Assembly (NCBI RefSeq): GCF_019578655.1
Contig: NC_063265.1
Location: 2,638,501 to 2,702,500 of the forward strand
Origin: Ricinus communis
Taxonomy: Eukaryota; Streptophyta; Magnoliopsida; Malpighiales; Euphorbiaceae
Reading direction: 5' to 3'
DNA length: 64,000 nucleotides
Numbering within the stretch: the stretch's first letter is position 1; the number at the start of each line of letters is the position of its first letter. The notes beneath the pieces were generated by a model. It saw only the letters and a list, made by a program, of their open reading frames with translations. It ran no database searches and was not told the DNA's origin. Below, one piece after another: positions 10,576-22,265 of the stretch. The translations under genes and the position numbers were made by a program.

Positions 10576-12342
10576 TAGGTTTTCCTTTTCCTTTTCTGTT
10601 ATATTATGATCACATCCTAAGATGTAGTAATTCTTTTTAGATAATATAGTGAATAAACTTCTGAAATTTAGTTAAATGCAGGCTATTCATATTAAAATAG
10701 AAGTGTGTTATATCCTATGATTAATTTTAAATGAAATATTTATATAAAACTATTTAAAAGAGCCTATGAGATCAATTCTGTCTTTTGTCCTTAAACACTT
10801 CCATAAAAATTTCAATTAAAATAAAATATATTATAAAAAAAAATTGAAAGATAGTCTCTTATTTATTATAAATAAAATACTAAGTCATCATCTAGCTCAG
10901 TGTAGTTTGTTTTCTATAACCACCACCCACTGTCATTTTCCGATCACGTCCAAATTTTACCGAACATCAAGGATTTGAAAAATCGACTTAATCCTTACAC
11001 TTAATTTTATGTTGGTCACAAAATTTTAATTTGTTTCATATTAATCTTTTAACTTTATATTCAGTTATAATTTAGTCACATTGCCAATAAAAAATCGTCT
11101 TATTTTTCATTTTTAATCTTTTTTTTCCTAATTAGTTGTCTTTATTATGTACTAATATTTTATTTACAAAATAATTAAATTGAAATAAAATTAAAATTAA
11201 ATGAATAAAATAAAATAAATAAAACTTTATAACTAAAATAAAACTAAATATCAAATATTTATATTATTACCGCACTTTCGTTGCCAGCTCCATTTATATC
11301 ATTATCCCACCTTCGCTGCCAGCTCCCAAATGCATTTTTCATTGCTTGAGGAGAATGAATCATGCGAAGAAAGAAGGCAGCGAAATACCGTCACCGCTTG
11401 TTCTAGCAACTCCGGATCCTGTTGTCACTCGCCACCACCGTCAATATCAGCCTTCCTATTAATATAAGCTTGTTTGGTATTAAGTGGATTCAGAGGGTTG
11501 GTGATGGTAACAGCATTAAGTGGTTGTAATTGTAGTATTGTATTTATCAAACTTTGTTATTTTGATTATTCAGTATTCAAGTTGGATAGTCTCCCTCTTA
11601 GAATCGGTTTGGTCGAGTTGTTCTTGGATAGCCTTCATTTTAAAAACTGTTTGATCAAGCTGTTGTCTGTAATTGATAACTGATAGCTATATTTAGTAGA
11701 TTATTATTAATTGTTATTGATAAAATATCTAATTATCGATATAAAAAATAAATTAAAATTCTAATTGAATTAAATTTTGTTTAATATATAATATTATATT
11801 ATATCTAATGAGATGTAGTAATCATTTATTAAGCATACAATATATACCAAAGTTTTTATTTATATAATAAATAGTTTTTATATTTATAAGTAAGAATACT
11901 AAATATGGAACTATAAATTATTTTAAATTTATACAAAAAATATTTCTATTTTAATTGTTCAAAAATCTTAAATTGATATTCTTAAAAAGATGTAAGAAAT
12001 ACTTTAAATTATTCGTTCTTTGTTAAAAATTCAAATCAAGTTATAGCAGTATTTTCAACTTAAAGGACCTAAATATTTCTAAATTAATAGTTCATATATC
12101 CATTAAAAGAATAGAAATATAGAAACCATTCAAATCAAACCCGCAAAATTCAAGGGCTCAAAAGAGTGGATTTGGATTTAAATTATAAAGTAGTCTACAT
12201 ATGTATACTGCCTCGATTCTGCTGTATTAATTGAGAAAATAAAAAAAAAATTATGTTTTCAAGCTTTGGTTCAAAAGTGTTTTTTTTTTTTTTTTATTAA
12301 GAAGAATTACTCGTGGCAATAACCCATCGGAAGTCCTTAATT

Positions 12343-12379
12343 CTTTAGTTGCTTTTAAAATCTCTAAAAGCAACTAAAG
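12343..12379. repeat. Perfect 15-bp inverted repeat with 7-nt loop
   Basis: CTTTAGTTGCTTTTA (12343-12357) is the exact reverse complement of TAAAAGCAACTAAAG (12365-12379). The loop is AAATCTC. This is a strong potential hairpin or cruciform in intergenic DNA, and no gene is attached. Confidence 0.9.
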
Positions 12380-12704
12380 TGGACATTTGTTTTAATTATT
12401 CTTTTATTGTCCTCTCGCAAATGATTATAATTTTTTATATTCGAAGTCGTCATATGGCCAAAAACTATTTTGGAGATCTAATTAATGTGTCATTAGATCA
12501 ATGCCTCATTAATTTTTCACAATGCTTTTGGATAGAAAAAGAAAATTACAAATTTGAACATTTGCGCTTTACATTTATTTAATCATTTTAAAATCTCCAT
12601 ATATACTCTTATAGACATATCAATTTATATTTTTTAATAATATTTAAATATTATTTAATATGTGACTTTATATAAAGTGTTCACGTGTATTGTGTACTAG
12701 ATAG

Positions 12705-13017
12705 GCCCAATGCATTTTTAAATTCTTAATTTTTTCAGTTTTATTTTATTGAATTCTTTAATTTTTATTTTATTTTACTGAGCTCTATTTTTATTTTACT
12801 TGTATTAAAGATTTAATGGTCCTTAATTAAAGTAAAAATAAAAGTACAAGAGCTCAAATATAACAAACAAAAGTCTCTTGAAATATGTATAAGAAGTTGT
12901 TAATAAAATAAAAAATAAAAAATGCAAGGGATCAATAAAAAAAATTAAAATTTTGAAAGGCTCAATAAAATAAAACAGAAAAGTTCAGAAACTTAAAAAG
13001 TGGAATTTTCCTATTAG
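12705..13017. mobile_element. MITE-like inverted-repeat element, copy 2
   Basis: The left arm (about 12709-12790, CAATGCATTTTTAAATTC onward) resembles the reverse complement of the right arm (about 12930-13017, ending GTGGAATTTTCCTA). Shared words are TTCTGTTTTATTTTATTGA and TTTAATTTTTATTTATTT-like. It is about 310 bases long, non-coding, and of the same family as 10262-10575. Confidence 0.5.
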
Positions 13018-13126
13018 ATATTTTAATATTATCAGAAAAATAGAGTTCAACTGTCAATTAAATCAAATTAAAAAATTTAAAATGTTTTAACATTTTATAA
13101 AATAGAAGTTTTTAAGTATTTATTAG

Positions 13127-13285
13127 CACTACAAAATAATTATTTTTAGCGATGGACACGTGGCCCTTGCTAAACTGATTTTGCAGATGTTTTAGCAATG
13201 AATTTTTTTGTCTATCGCTAAGTCAGCAATGACCATTTTCCTTTAGCGATTGACAGTCTATCGCTAACGTTCGGGGCAAAAACTC
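13127..13285 (+). mobile_element. CACTA (En/Spm) transposon terminus
   Basis: CACTACAAAAT at 13127 is the classic CACTA end. It is followed by subterminal repeats of the TTTAGCGATGGAC / TTTAGCGATTGAC / TCTATCGCTAA type in both orientations within 140 bases, as in plant CACTA elements. It ends abruptly where Copia sequence begins near 13286. No transposase and no second end were found in the window. Confidence 0.7.
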
Positions 13286-13289
13286 TAGA

Positions 13290-13933
13290 GACTCATTAAG
13301 AACCTCAAGAGAAGGAAGAAGTCCAAGTAACTGTGAGGGTGAAGAAGCATGACTATAGTAAGCCGAAGGAAAAGGAGATCCAAGCTGAGAAGATCTAGAG
13401 AAACTTTGATTAAAATGATAATAACATTTGTCAACAAGATGACAAATCCTCCCACAGAGCTGATATTGAGGTTTAGATTGAGAGAAATTCTAGAAATTCC
13501 ATCCTCATCCTCTATATCCATGACTTCGTCCGCCAGAAAAACTACCACGATTGAAAGAGGAATTTTCTTGACTAAAATTAAGGTTTGAAAAGTTAAAATG
13601 AGGATTACCTCGACTAGAATATGAATTGTATGAACCGTAGGGCCTTCGATTGTAATTCATCTCAGAATTAGGGTTTAATGTGACTTTCAATAAGGTAGAG
13701 GGAGAAGAATCCAAGGACTTTATGTGTTTCTCAATTTTAGCTTCTTGAGTCATAAAAGGAGACTCGACTTCATCAATAGTGTAATCATAGGATATTGTGG
13801 ACAAAGAAATAATAAATGCATCGTACTCAAAAGGCAAACCATGAAGAATAACTGCTATATATTCATTTTCAAAAATTTCACAACTGACAGATGCTAGGGC
13901 ATCAACAGTCATCTTGATTTTCAAAAAATACAC
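13290..13933 (-). pseudogene. Copia gag remnant (fragment A)
   Basis: The capsid-like gag reads ILHGLPFEYDAFIISLS on the minus strand, a hallmark of UBN2-type Copia gag, followed by an Asn/Ser/Tyr-rich linker. A frameshift near 13560 breaks it, and the zinc-knuckle region and everything downstream are absent. It is homologous to the gag at 21220-21930 with small indels. Confidence 0.8.
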
Positions 13934-14383
13934 ATCAGCAAATATAGACCTTTTCTTGATATTTTGTAGTTCAGTCTTGAATTGTTTTACCTTAGCTCTG
14001 TTTTGAGACGAAAAAATACTATTGAAGTTTTTCCTAAACTTGAAACGATGTATTACAACTCACTATTCTAGGAAGAACACTCTAACATTGATGAGAAAAG
14101 CTATGATAAAAGAAGTTGGTCTTGTTGCTCCCACTCAGAAAACTCCTTAGACCACTTTAATGAGCTTGCATCAACTTGAGATTAGGAGCATTGTGCTCAT
14201 TAAAGAGGAATCATTGCAGACCATATCCTCTAATTGCAGTAAGAACTCATTGCTTCCAAAAAAGAAGATTTTTGCTATCTATCTTGACTGACAAAGAATG
14301 TGAGAAACTAATTGGCTAGAATTTAGTTATAGAAGATATTGTCGAAGCTGTATGACGAGTGTTATCCATTGACGAAAAAACTT

Positions 14384-14395
14384 ACTCTGATACCA
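14384..14395 (-). promoter_or_regulatory. Copia A primer-binding site
   Basis: The reverse complement reads TGGTATCAGAGT, complementary to the initiator tRNA-Met 3' end with one change at the last base. It directly abuts the LTR end CATCA. Confidence 0.85.
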
Positions 14396-14528
14396 TGATG
14401 TGATTCAAGAATAAATTGAAAAACCTAAGAGAAAAAAAGAAGGAGAGAAGATTAACATAGAGAGAAAATGAGGGAAAATTTATTCAGTTAGTTAGAATAA
14501 AATACAACAACATATATAACAATCAACA

Positions 14529-17500
14529 TTGTGTGCTTTTAGAACTTCCTTTATCCTTCTAAAAAAAATTTCCATTATTGCAAAAAGATATAAAACGTCT
14601 ATAATTCCTTATCTCTATCATAATATAGACACAGGGTTATATTTATAGTGGGAAGCCAAAATTAAATTTTAGCACTTACATAGTTCTGGTTGTTATATAT
14701 ATTTGCTAGCCTTTAGTCCTTTCATATATTCTAGTATGTAGATTCTATTAAGATATATCAACTTGGCTATAATTATCTATTTGATTTTGTCATATTGATT
14801 TTTATAGATTTGATTTTACAATTAAATTTTTTAAAAAAAAACTTTTATCCTTACAATTAATTGTAAAAATATTTTTCTTATTTTTTTTCTAATTTTTGTT
14901 ATAATATCATAACTAGTAATCTACCAAATGAAATATAAATAAAAATAAATATCAATATCAATATCTAATAATTCAAAAAATAATTCTTCCTTTTCTTTTA
15001 TTTTTTATATTTAATTATTTATGAAGGTTTAACTAGTAGTGAATAATTAATTGTATATGTTCGTGCATATTTTATATTGCCAACAAAATTAGATCTTAAG
15101 TATGATTTTCTTTATTTCTTTTTATATTTCATAGATTTTCACATTATTTGTTTTATTTTTCAATATTTAAGTTAATCATTTATAAATTAGGTAAGCAGAA
15201 CCAGATTAGAATCGATTCAGAACCAAGAGATCAGTTTAAGATTGATTTTTCGTCAACTGGAATCGGAACTATCAGTTTCCATTCCAACTCGTAAAATAAG
15301 TTAATTCATTTTAATTAATTTTTATTTTTTAAAAATTGGTTGGAACTAGCCATAACCGAAACTGTGAACCGAAATCAGTCGGCTCCATCGCCACAACGTC
15401 TACATTTATATATATGCTAAGATAGTAATTATATTTATATTGACATATAAACTAATATCAATATTCTATTTAATGAAAAATTAATTATAAATAAAACATA
15501 TATAATTCATCAACAAAATATTTTAAAAAAGAAGAATTGCTTTTTATTTTTAGCTTAATAGCTTAATCAATTCAAATTTTTATAAAATTTTATTATTTTG
15601 ACAATTTCTTTAAAAATTGTTAATAAGTGTAATTTCTGCCTAATTATGCAATGTCAACAGTAATATAGACGCTAGTTAGGAAATGAAAAATCTAAATTGA
15701 TGATTCGTATCATATTATTTATACACGTTATTTAATTTTAAATTTTATTTTCTAAATTGTATCAATATTACTATTTATGTTGCTTAATTTTGATCAATAA
15801 TTCAATTTGACCAAAATTACACTCAATTTATCAAATTATAGCTAAATTAATAATTTTAAAAGAATTTACTAAAATAGAAAATTACCGTAAAGATTTAAAA
15901 TTTTTAGATTATTAAGTCTTCATTTTTCTATAGAAATTGAAGCATCTACTACTGTCACTATTTGTCTTCTTATTACGACATAGATAGATAAATTTAGGGG
16001 GAAAAGTAAATTAAGGTTGCATTATTTTCTTTATATGGTGCCGTATATTAATTTTCATGTCATAGCATTAGATCTTGCCAGAGTACCATTGTGTCACCCT
16101 ATTAATATAAGTTTATTTTGTAGTTACAAATTATTAATTAACTTTTTTTATATAATTTATTTATTCTTATACTAATATAGATTGTTAAAGAATTCATATA
16201 TAATTTTTAATTATTTATATGCGTTAAAATTTTATAGTTGTCAAATACCATTTAAAAATAGATAAAGAAAATTTAAGAATAAAAATAATTTATTTATTTA
16301 ATAATAATTAAGTACTATATATAATTGACTAATATAGCATTCAATTATATTAATAAATTATTAAAATTCGAAAAATATCAATAATTATAGACTTATATGG
16401 TACTGTACATCTATAATATATTAAAATAACTTCACAGTATTAAGATTATTCAAGTTAATATATATTCTAGTCAGCAACATAATAAGCCGTATGCGTTCGT
16501 TAACAGAGCATTAGCTGCACGCGCAGAAGGCTTATAAAAAAAGTTCTTAATAAGCATAAAAATAATTGTAATAGAGGCTTAATAAAATTAAGTAAGTAAT
16601 AAAAGCCTTAATAAAGTAAAACTTAATAGTTCAGGGGCCAAATAATGCATTTTGCCAAAATGTACAAACTAAATGTTGCCATAGGCATGTTGCGTTGTGG
16701 AGATCAAGATATATGTAAAATAGACAAGGCTAACAGCGAAATGCATAGTCCAACAATGAAAAACATTACGCTAGAAAATTGAAGTAATTTAAAAATATTA
16801 TTTTAATTATATTTAATAATAAATTTAAAGACTAAATGAGTTTGTTAATAAATTTTTAATAAATATAAAAAATTAAGTTGAACTTTTATTTTATCGACCA
16901 AATCCTTTAACCGGTTGGCTAGTGGAAAAAAGAATGTTGGAGGGTTAAAGATGAGGAAACCAATGGTCATATAGATGTTAGTCCAAAAACATAATTGAAT
17001 TTGAGAATTTCTCCAAACCTCATTGGATCAATAGTAACTAAAATTGCTAACGAAATTATAATTGAAATATTCACTAACAAAATTAAAAAAAAAAAAATTG
17101 AACAGTTATGATTCTGTTATAATAGTTTTGTTGTAGTTTATAGTGAGAAACTTGTTAGTAATCTGATATAAAAAATAAAAAAACTATACCACTGAATTAA
17201 AAAAAACCACAAATTAATTAAACTAAATTATTTAAAAAAATTAAAAATATTGTCCATCACTTAAAGTGGCAGGCAGACTTTATATAAAAATAAATAAATA
17301 AATAAATAAAATATGTTCCATACTTCAAGTAGCAAATAATGAAATGGGGAACAAACGACAAATCATCCATCTTAACAAAGACTATCCCAAATTGGTAATT
17401 ATTTTTCAAACTATATCGGTTGGTATTTTGCAAATTACACTACAGTGCTTTTGTTTTTGCACCTAGTTGGAAAAAGAACCCAAGAATTGGTAACTATGAT

Positions 17501-18316
17501 ACTAATAGAAATTTAAAAGGAAAAGCACAAAACTTGAACTATATAATTTAATTTTTGATATATATTTTTCCTATTTTATTTTTCTTAAGAGAGTTTAATA
17601 TCTTGAGAGTTAAATCATTAATAATTCATTAATATTGTTAATTTAATAGTTATAACTCATTTTTTTAATATCAATTACTTAGAATTTCATCGTATCAAAT
17701 TTCTTTATAATCTAGCTTTCATTCAATATCAATTATATATCAATTTTTATTGATATGGGAGAGAAAAATCAGAAATTGAAAAAATTAAAATTAGATTCGA
17801 TAGTTCTTGCTCATTCTTAGCTGGAAATAATTGTTAATTGATGATTCTTAGTTGCAATTTGAGTTCTTAAAATTGGGATGGATAGTGAGTTAAAATTAGA
17901 ATAGATGGGTGGAGAAGGAGATGCTAGATGAGATCATTTAATGTGTTAGTGGAATTTATTATTGATCAAGTGTTTCTTAATACATTAGTCGGAGCCACTT
18001 TTTTAAGTTTGTAAAAAGGACTACCAAATTAATTAGAATTAACGCTTGTTAAATTCTCTATTAAGAGATAGTTTATATTACAGTATTTTTCTTGATTTTC
18101 TGTTTAAATGCACTAAAATTTTTAGGGTAAAAATATGTTTCGCACAAAATATTAGGGGCAAAAACGCAACTTCTCCCTATTTTTCTTACCCACGAGCATA
18201 TTCTATATTACGATGGTCTTATTGGGATTATTATTCTTAAAATTTACTAATAGAAAAGAAACTTAATTACTAATGTTGGTGATGCCAATATTACATAAAA
18301 TGAATCCATGATTACG
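14529..18316. other. AT-rich intergenic DNA with decayed repeats
   Basis: No gene is seen. 15190-15385 is a patch of GAACC/AACCGAA-type words like those in non-autonomous plant transposons. 16505-16662 ends in GCATTTTGCC and looks like one arm of the MITE family at 10262 and 12705. An (AAAT)n run lies near 17288-17310. The remainder is low-complexity AT-rich sequence. Confidence 0.5.
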
Positions 18317-18455
18317 TGATGTGATTCAAGAACAGATTAAAAGCCCCAACAAAGAGGAAGAATGAAAGAAGATAAACAAAGAGAGAAGAAGAGGAAAAAT
18401 GTTTTTATTGACTTAGTTAGAACAAAATACAACAACAATATATATAACAACCAAC
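18317..18455 (-). repeat. Copia B 3' LTR
   Basis: 139 bases whose minus strand starts TGTTGGTTGTTATATATATTG and ends CTTGAATCACATCA. It is similar along its length to 14396-14528. The short LTR is typical of compact Copia lineages. Confidence 0.8.
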
Positions 18456-19050
18456 ATATGGCCTAAAGGCTAGCTCCGCTGCTCTATACACTAACAGCCT
18501 CTCCTCAAACGAAGAGTAGACAAACTTTCTACTGAGTTTGGATTGAATGATAGAAAAAATAGAACTAGATACAACTTTAGTAAACATGTCAACTAGCTGA
18601 TCCTGTGAAGGAACATGACGAACACCCACTTCCTTTCTAGCAATCTTTTCTTGAATGAAAAAAAGATCCATATTAATATGCTTCAATCGAGCATGAAGCA
18701 TAGGATTTGCAGACAACAGAACTGCGTTGACGTTGTTATACCAAATTATAAGAGGATGAGGAATAGGAACTTGTAGTTCCGTTAGAAGAGACTAAACCCA
18801 TGTTAGTTTAGCAAATAGATTGGCTAAGAACTTGTACTCAACTTTTGTGCTTGAACGAGAGACAGTAGCTTGCTTTTGGAATTCCAACAGATCAAATCTG
18901 AACCTAGGAAGGCACAAAACCCAGAAATATACCTCCTATTATTAGGTTCAGACGCCCAATCAACATCTGAGTAGCCAACAATACTAAGCTGATGAGACCT
19001 CATCAAATGCAAACTGTGATCAATTTTACCCTGTATATACTAGTGTCGTT
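18456..19050 (-). pseudogene. Copia B RNase H remnant
   Basis: The minus strand carries GYSDVDWASEPNNRRYISGF (first catalytic Asp in the SDVDWA motif), then the terminal segment ending in SQDQLVDMFTK, the usual C-terminus of Copia polyproteins. The two parts are in different frames. The upstream junction near 19020-19050 is where the RT palm has been lost. Confidence 0.8.
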
Positions 19051-19051
19051 T

Positions 19052-19811
19052 ATAAATTCTCAAACCAAGCCTTGGGGGCTTGTTTGAGCCCATACGAAGC
19101 CCTTTCCAGTTTATACAGATGAGAGGGAAATTGGGAATCAACAAAACCTGAAGGCTGCACCATAAAGACTTTTTCATTCAACATGCCATTAAGAAAGGCA
19201 TAATTAATATCAAGTTGCCTGATTCCTAATTGTTCTTCAAAGCAATAGTAAGAACAACTCTTACAGTGGTAGGCTTGACTACAAGTCTAAAAAGTCTTTG
19301 TAAAGTCAAAACCAGCTTGTTGATGGAAACCTTTTGCAACAAGCCTTGCCTTGTACCTGGAGACAGAACCATTAGGATTTTCCTTGACTTTAAACACCCA
19401 CTTATAACCTATTGCTTTCCTAGAAGGTGGTAAAGGAACCAGGGATCAGGTTTGATTCTTCATTGATGCCTCATATTCAAACGTCGTAATAGTTTTCCAT
19501 TCAGGTTTACTTAGAGCTATAACAACTGATGTTGGTTCCCTAACTTTTGCAATATAAGCTTTAGGCTTGTAGATGCTTGCTTTGGTTCGAGTGACCATAG
19601 GGTGAGTATTAGCATTCTGAGGAGGCAAATCAGTAACAATAGGAGATATTGAGGCCGCTGGTATATCATCTGCAGAAGCATCACTAAAAGACACATAAAC
19701 ATTAGTACGACTAGGTAAGGAAGAAGAATCATAACTAGAATGGACAACAGAAGTATCTATAACAACAGTAGGTCTTTCTATTAAAGAGTTAGAAAAAGAG
19801 ACAGAAAGCAT
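19052..19811 (-). pseudogene. Copia B reverse-transcriptase N-terminal remnant
   Basis: On the minus strand, after a Ser/Pro-rich linker with MVTRTKASIYKPKAY, the RVT_2 domain begins. It can be followed in fragments through [12 protein letters not shown], [15 protein letters not shown] and YGLKQAPKAWF-like segments, spread over several frames. The sequence then jumps directly to RNase H, so the YVDD catalytic part is gone. It is inactive. Confidence 0.8.
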
Positions 19812-20182
19812 TGGAGGAGAAGCAAAAGGGAAAGAAGGAAAGAAGGTTCATGAGTAAAAGGAGGAGAGAAAACAAACTTGAAGTAAGAAAAGGATGTTTC
19901 ATCAATTAGGACATCCCCGGAGATGTATACACGACCAAAAGGAGACAAACATTTGTACCCTTTATGATTAAGGCAGTAACTAAGAAAAACACACTTAATA
20001 ATTCTTGGTTGAAGCTAATGAACATTATGAGGATGTAAAATTGGAATAACAGGAAGAACTAAACACCTTGATTATAGAGTAACTAGGTTGAACTTTAAAC
20101 AGACTTTCAAAGGAAACAAATGAGAAAGAGAAAAGTGAGGTAATTTGTTAAAGAGATACACAACTATGCGAAAAGAATTATC

Positions 20183-20961
20183 CTAAAAGGTACTAGGAAC
20201 ATGGGAGTGAGAAAGCAAGGAGAGACCATGTTCAACAATAGTCCAGTGTTTCCTCTCAGCAACACCATTCTCTTGCTGAGTGCGAGGACATAACACTCTA
20301 TAAATGATGCCATTAGTAGTTAAGATTTTTGTAAAGGAATGAAATTCCTCCGCCCAGTCAGTTTGTATAGCTTTAATTTTATTATCCAATTGTAATTCAA
20401 TAAGAGCTTTAAGATTTTGAAATGTTTGAAAAGTGTCAAATTCATTCTGAAGGAAGTAAATCGAAGTAAAATATGAGAAGGCATTATAATAAAGATAACA
20501 TAATACCTATATCCAATAGATGAAAGAACTAGGGAGGGACCCCACAAATCAGAATGTATTAATTGCAATGGTTTAGTATAGGTGGTAGTAGAAGGGGAGT
20601 AAGGTGATTTATGTATTTTGCCTCCACAATAAGATGAACACAAAGAACCAACAGCTTTATTTGATTGAATTGGAACTTTACAATTGGACATAACTATCTT
20701 AAAAGTGGCATCAGAAACATGGCCTAATTTGTTATGCCAAAGACTAAACAAATCAAAAGATGATGAATCTTTCTCATTTACAGTAGAATCTAATTGCATA
20801 ATACTAGTAAAAAAATTACACAAGATAATATTATTAGAAAAGGAATTAACAGAATTAGAAAGATCGAGACTTATAGCAAACTTATCATTCTTGATAGTGG
20901 CTCGAAGTTGTAATTGAGTTGTATCAAATGCATAGAGGCTATCTCTAACTGCTGCTCTCAA
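20183..20961 (-). pseudogene. Copia B GAG-pre-integrase and integrase remnant
   Basis: LWHNKLGHVSDATF is the His-containing start of the zinc-binding domain, followed by a CSSYCGGK-like Cys pair. The catalytic core shows LIHSDLWGP (first Asp) and IQTDWAEEF (second Asp); the Glu lies near QQENGVAERKHWT. It is split by a frameshift near 20390 and would be inactive as it stands. Confidence 0.8.
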
Positions 20962-21043
20962 CAGAATAGACTTGGTAGTTTAGTTCTTGACAAAGCAAGT
21001 GTCAAGATAAAACTTAAAAAAGACTATGTTATCTCTAGTAAAC

Positions 21044-21930
21044 TTAGATATACTGAACAGGTTTTTTTATTATAGCAGGAACATGCAAAAGGTGATTAAG
21101 ATGTAAGACTCTAGAAGAAAATGGAGAATGAAAAGTAGAATAACCTATATAAGTTATAGACAAACCTGTGCCATTGCCAATCTGAACCTTTTCTTGACTA
21201 GCGTACATGTTGCTTTGCATTAAGTTGTGAGAGTGAGGGGTAAGGTGACTCGAAGCACCAGATTCAGGATACCAAGACTCGTTAAGAACCTCAAGAGAAG
21301 GAAGAAGTCCAGGCAACTGTGAGGGTGAAGAAGCATGACTATAGTAGGCCGAAGGAAAATGAGATCCAAGCTGAGAAGATCTAGAGAAACTCTGATTAAA
21401 ACGATAACAACATTTGTCAACAAGATGACGAATCCTCCCACTGAGCTGATATTGAGGTTTAGATTGAGAGGAATTCTAGAAATTCTATCATCGTCCTCTA
21501 TATCCACGATTTTGTCCACCAGAAAAACCACCACGATTGAAAGAGGAATTTCCTTGACCAAAATTAAAGTTTGAAAAGTTAAATGAGGATTATCTCGACA
21601 AGAATATGAATTGTATGAACCATAGGGCCTCCAATTGTAATTCATCTCAGAATTAGGGTTTAATGTGACTTTAAATAAGGTAGAGGAAGAAGAATCCAAG
21701 GACTTAATGTGTTTCTCAATTTTAGCTTTTTGAGTCATAAAAAGAGACTCGACTTCATCAATAGTGTAATCATAAGATATTATGGACAAAGAAATAGTAA
21801 ATGCATCGTACTCAGAAGGCAAACCATGTAGAATAACTGCTATATGTTCATTTTCAAAAATTTCACAACTGACAAATGCTAGGGCATCAACAATCATCTT
21901 GATTTTCAAAAAATACACATCAGCAGACAT
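21044..21930 (-). pseudogene. Copia B gag and protease remnant
   Basis: Gag (21930 to about 21330) has HGLPSEYDAFTISLS. The protease follows in another frame with WYPESGASSHLT, where the usual active-site Asp-Ser/Thr-Gly appears as Glu-Ser-Gly. This would inactivate the protease independently of the frameshifts. It is closely related to fragment A at 13290-13933. Confidence 0.8.
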
Positions 21931-22265
21931 AGATCTTTTCTTGATGTTTTATAGTTCAGTCTTGAATTGATTTACCTTAGCTTTGGTTTGAGACGAGAAA
22001 TATTATTGAAGTTTTCCCTAAATTTGAAAAGATTTATTACAACTAACCATTCTAGGAAGAACACTCTAACATTGATGAGAGAAGCTATAATAAAAGAAGT
22101 TGATCTACGTTGCTCTTACTCAGAAAACTCCTTAGACAACTTTAATGAACTTGCATCAACTTGAGATAAGGAGCATTGTGTTCATCAAAGACGAATCATT
22201 GCAAACCATATCCTCTAATTGCAGTAAGAACTCGTTGCTTCCAAAAAAGAAAACTTTTGCTATCT

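Larger units (their letters stand above)
10005..13126. other. AT-rich intergenic DNA with MITE-like copies
   Basis: No gene is seen. It contains two related inverted-repeat elements (10262-10575 and 12705-13017), a perfect hairpin (12343-12379), and a short duplicated word CACTTTCGTTGCCAGCTCC / CACCTTCGCTGCCAGCTCC near 11274 and 11310. The open frames at 10169, 11474 and 12349 are short, AT-biased and without recognisable domains. Confidence 0.6.
13287..14528 (-). mobile_element. Ty1/Copia element fragment A: 5' LTR, PBS, leader and gag
   Basis: On the minus strand this begins with an LTR (14528 to 14396, about 133 bases, ending CATCA), then a tRNA-Met PBS (14395-14384, TGGTATCAGAGT), a leader, and a UBN2-type gag (13933 to about 13290) that is frame-shifted but readable. 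The rest of the element is missing; the cut at 13286 adjoins the CACTA end. The sequence is closely similar to 22265-21270 of fragment B, so the two are copies of one family. Fragment A supplies the 5' LTR that B lacks. Confidence 0.85.
18317..22265 (-). mobile_element. Ty1/Copia element B, 5'-truncated and internally deleted
   Basis: On the minus strand the order is leader/gag (22265-21220), protease (about 21316-21044), GAG-pre-integrase and integrase (20961-20183), a short RT piece (19811 to about 19050), RNase H (about 19015-18450) and a 3' LTR (18455-18317, 139 bases, TG...CA, closely similar to the LTR of fragment A). The 5' LTR and PBS are missing; the break at 22265/22266 joins a LINE fragment. 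Stops and frameshifts occur throughout. Copia order gag-PR-INT-RT-RH is kept, but the RT is cut before its catalytic motif. Confidence 0.9.
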
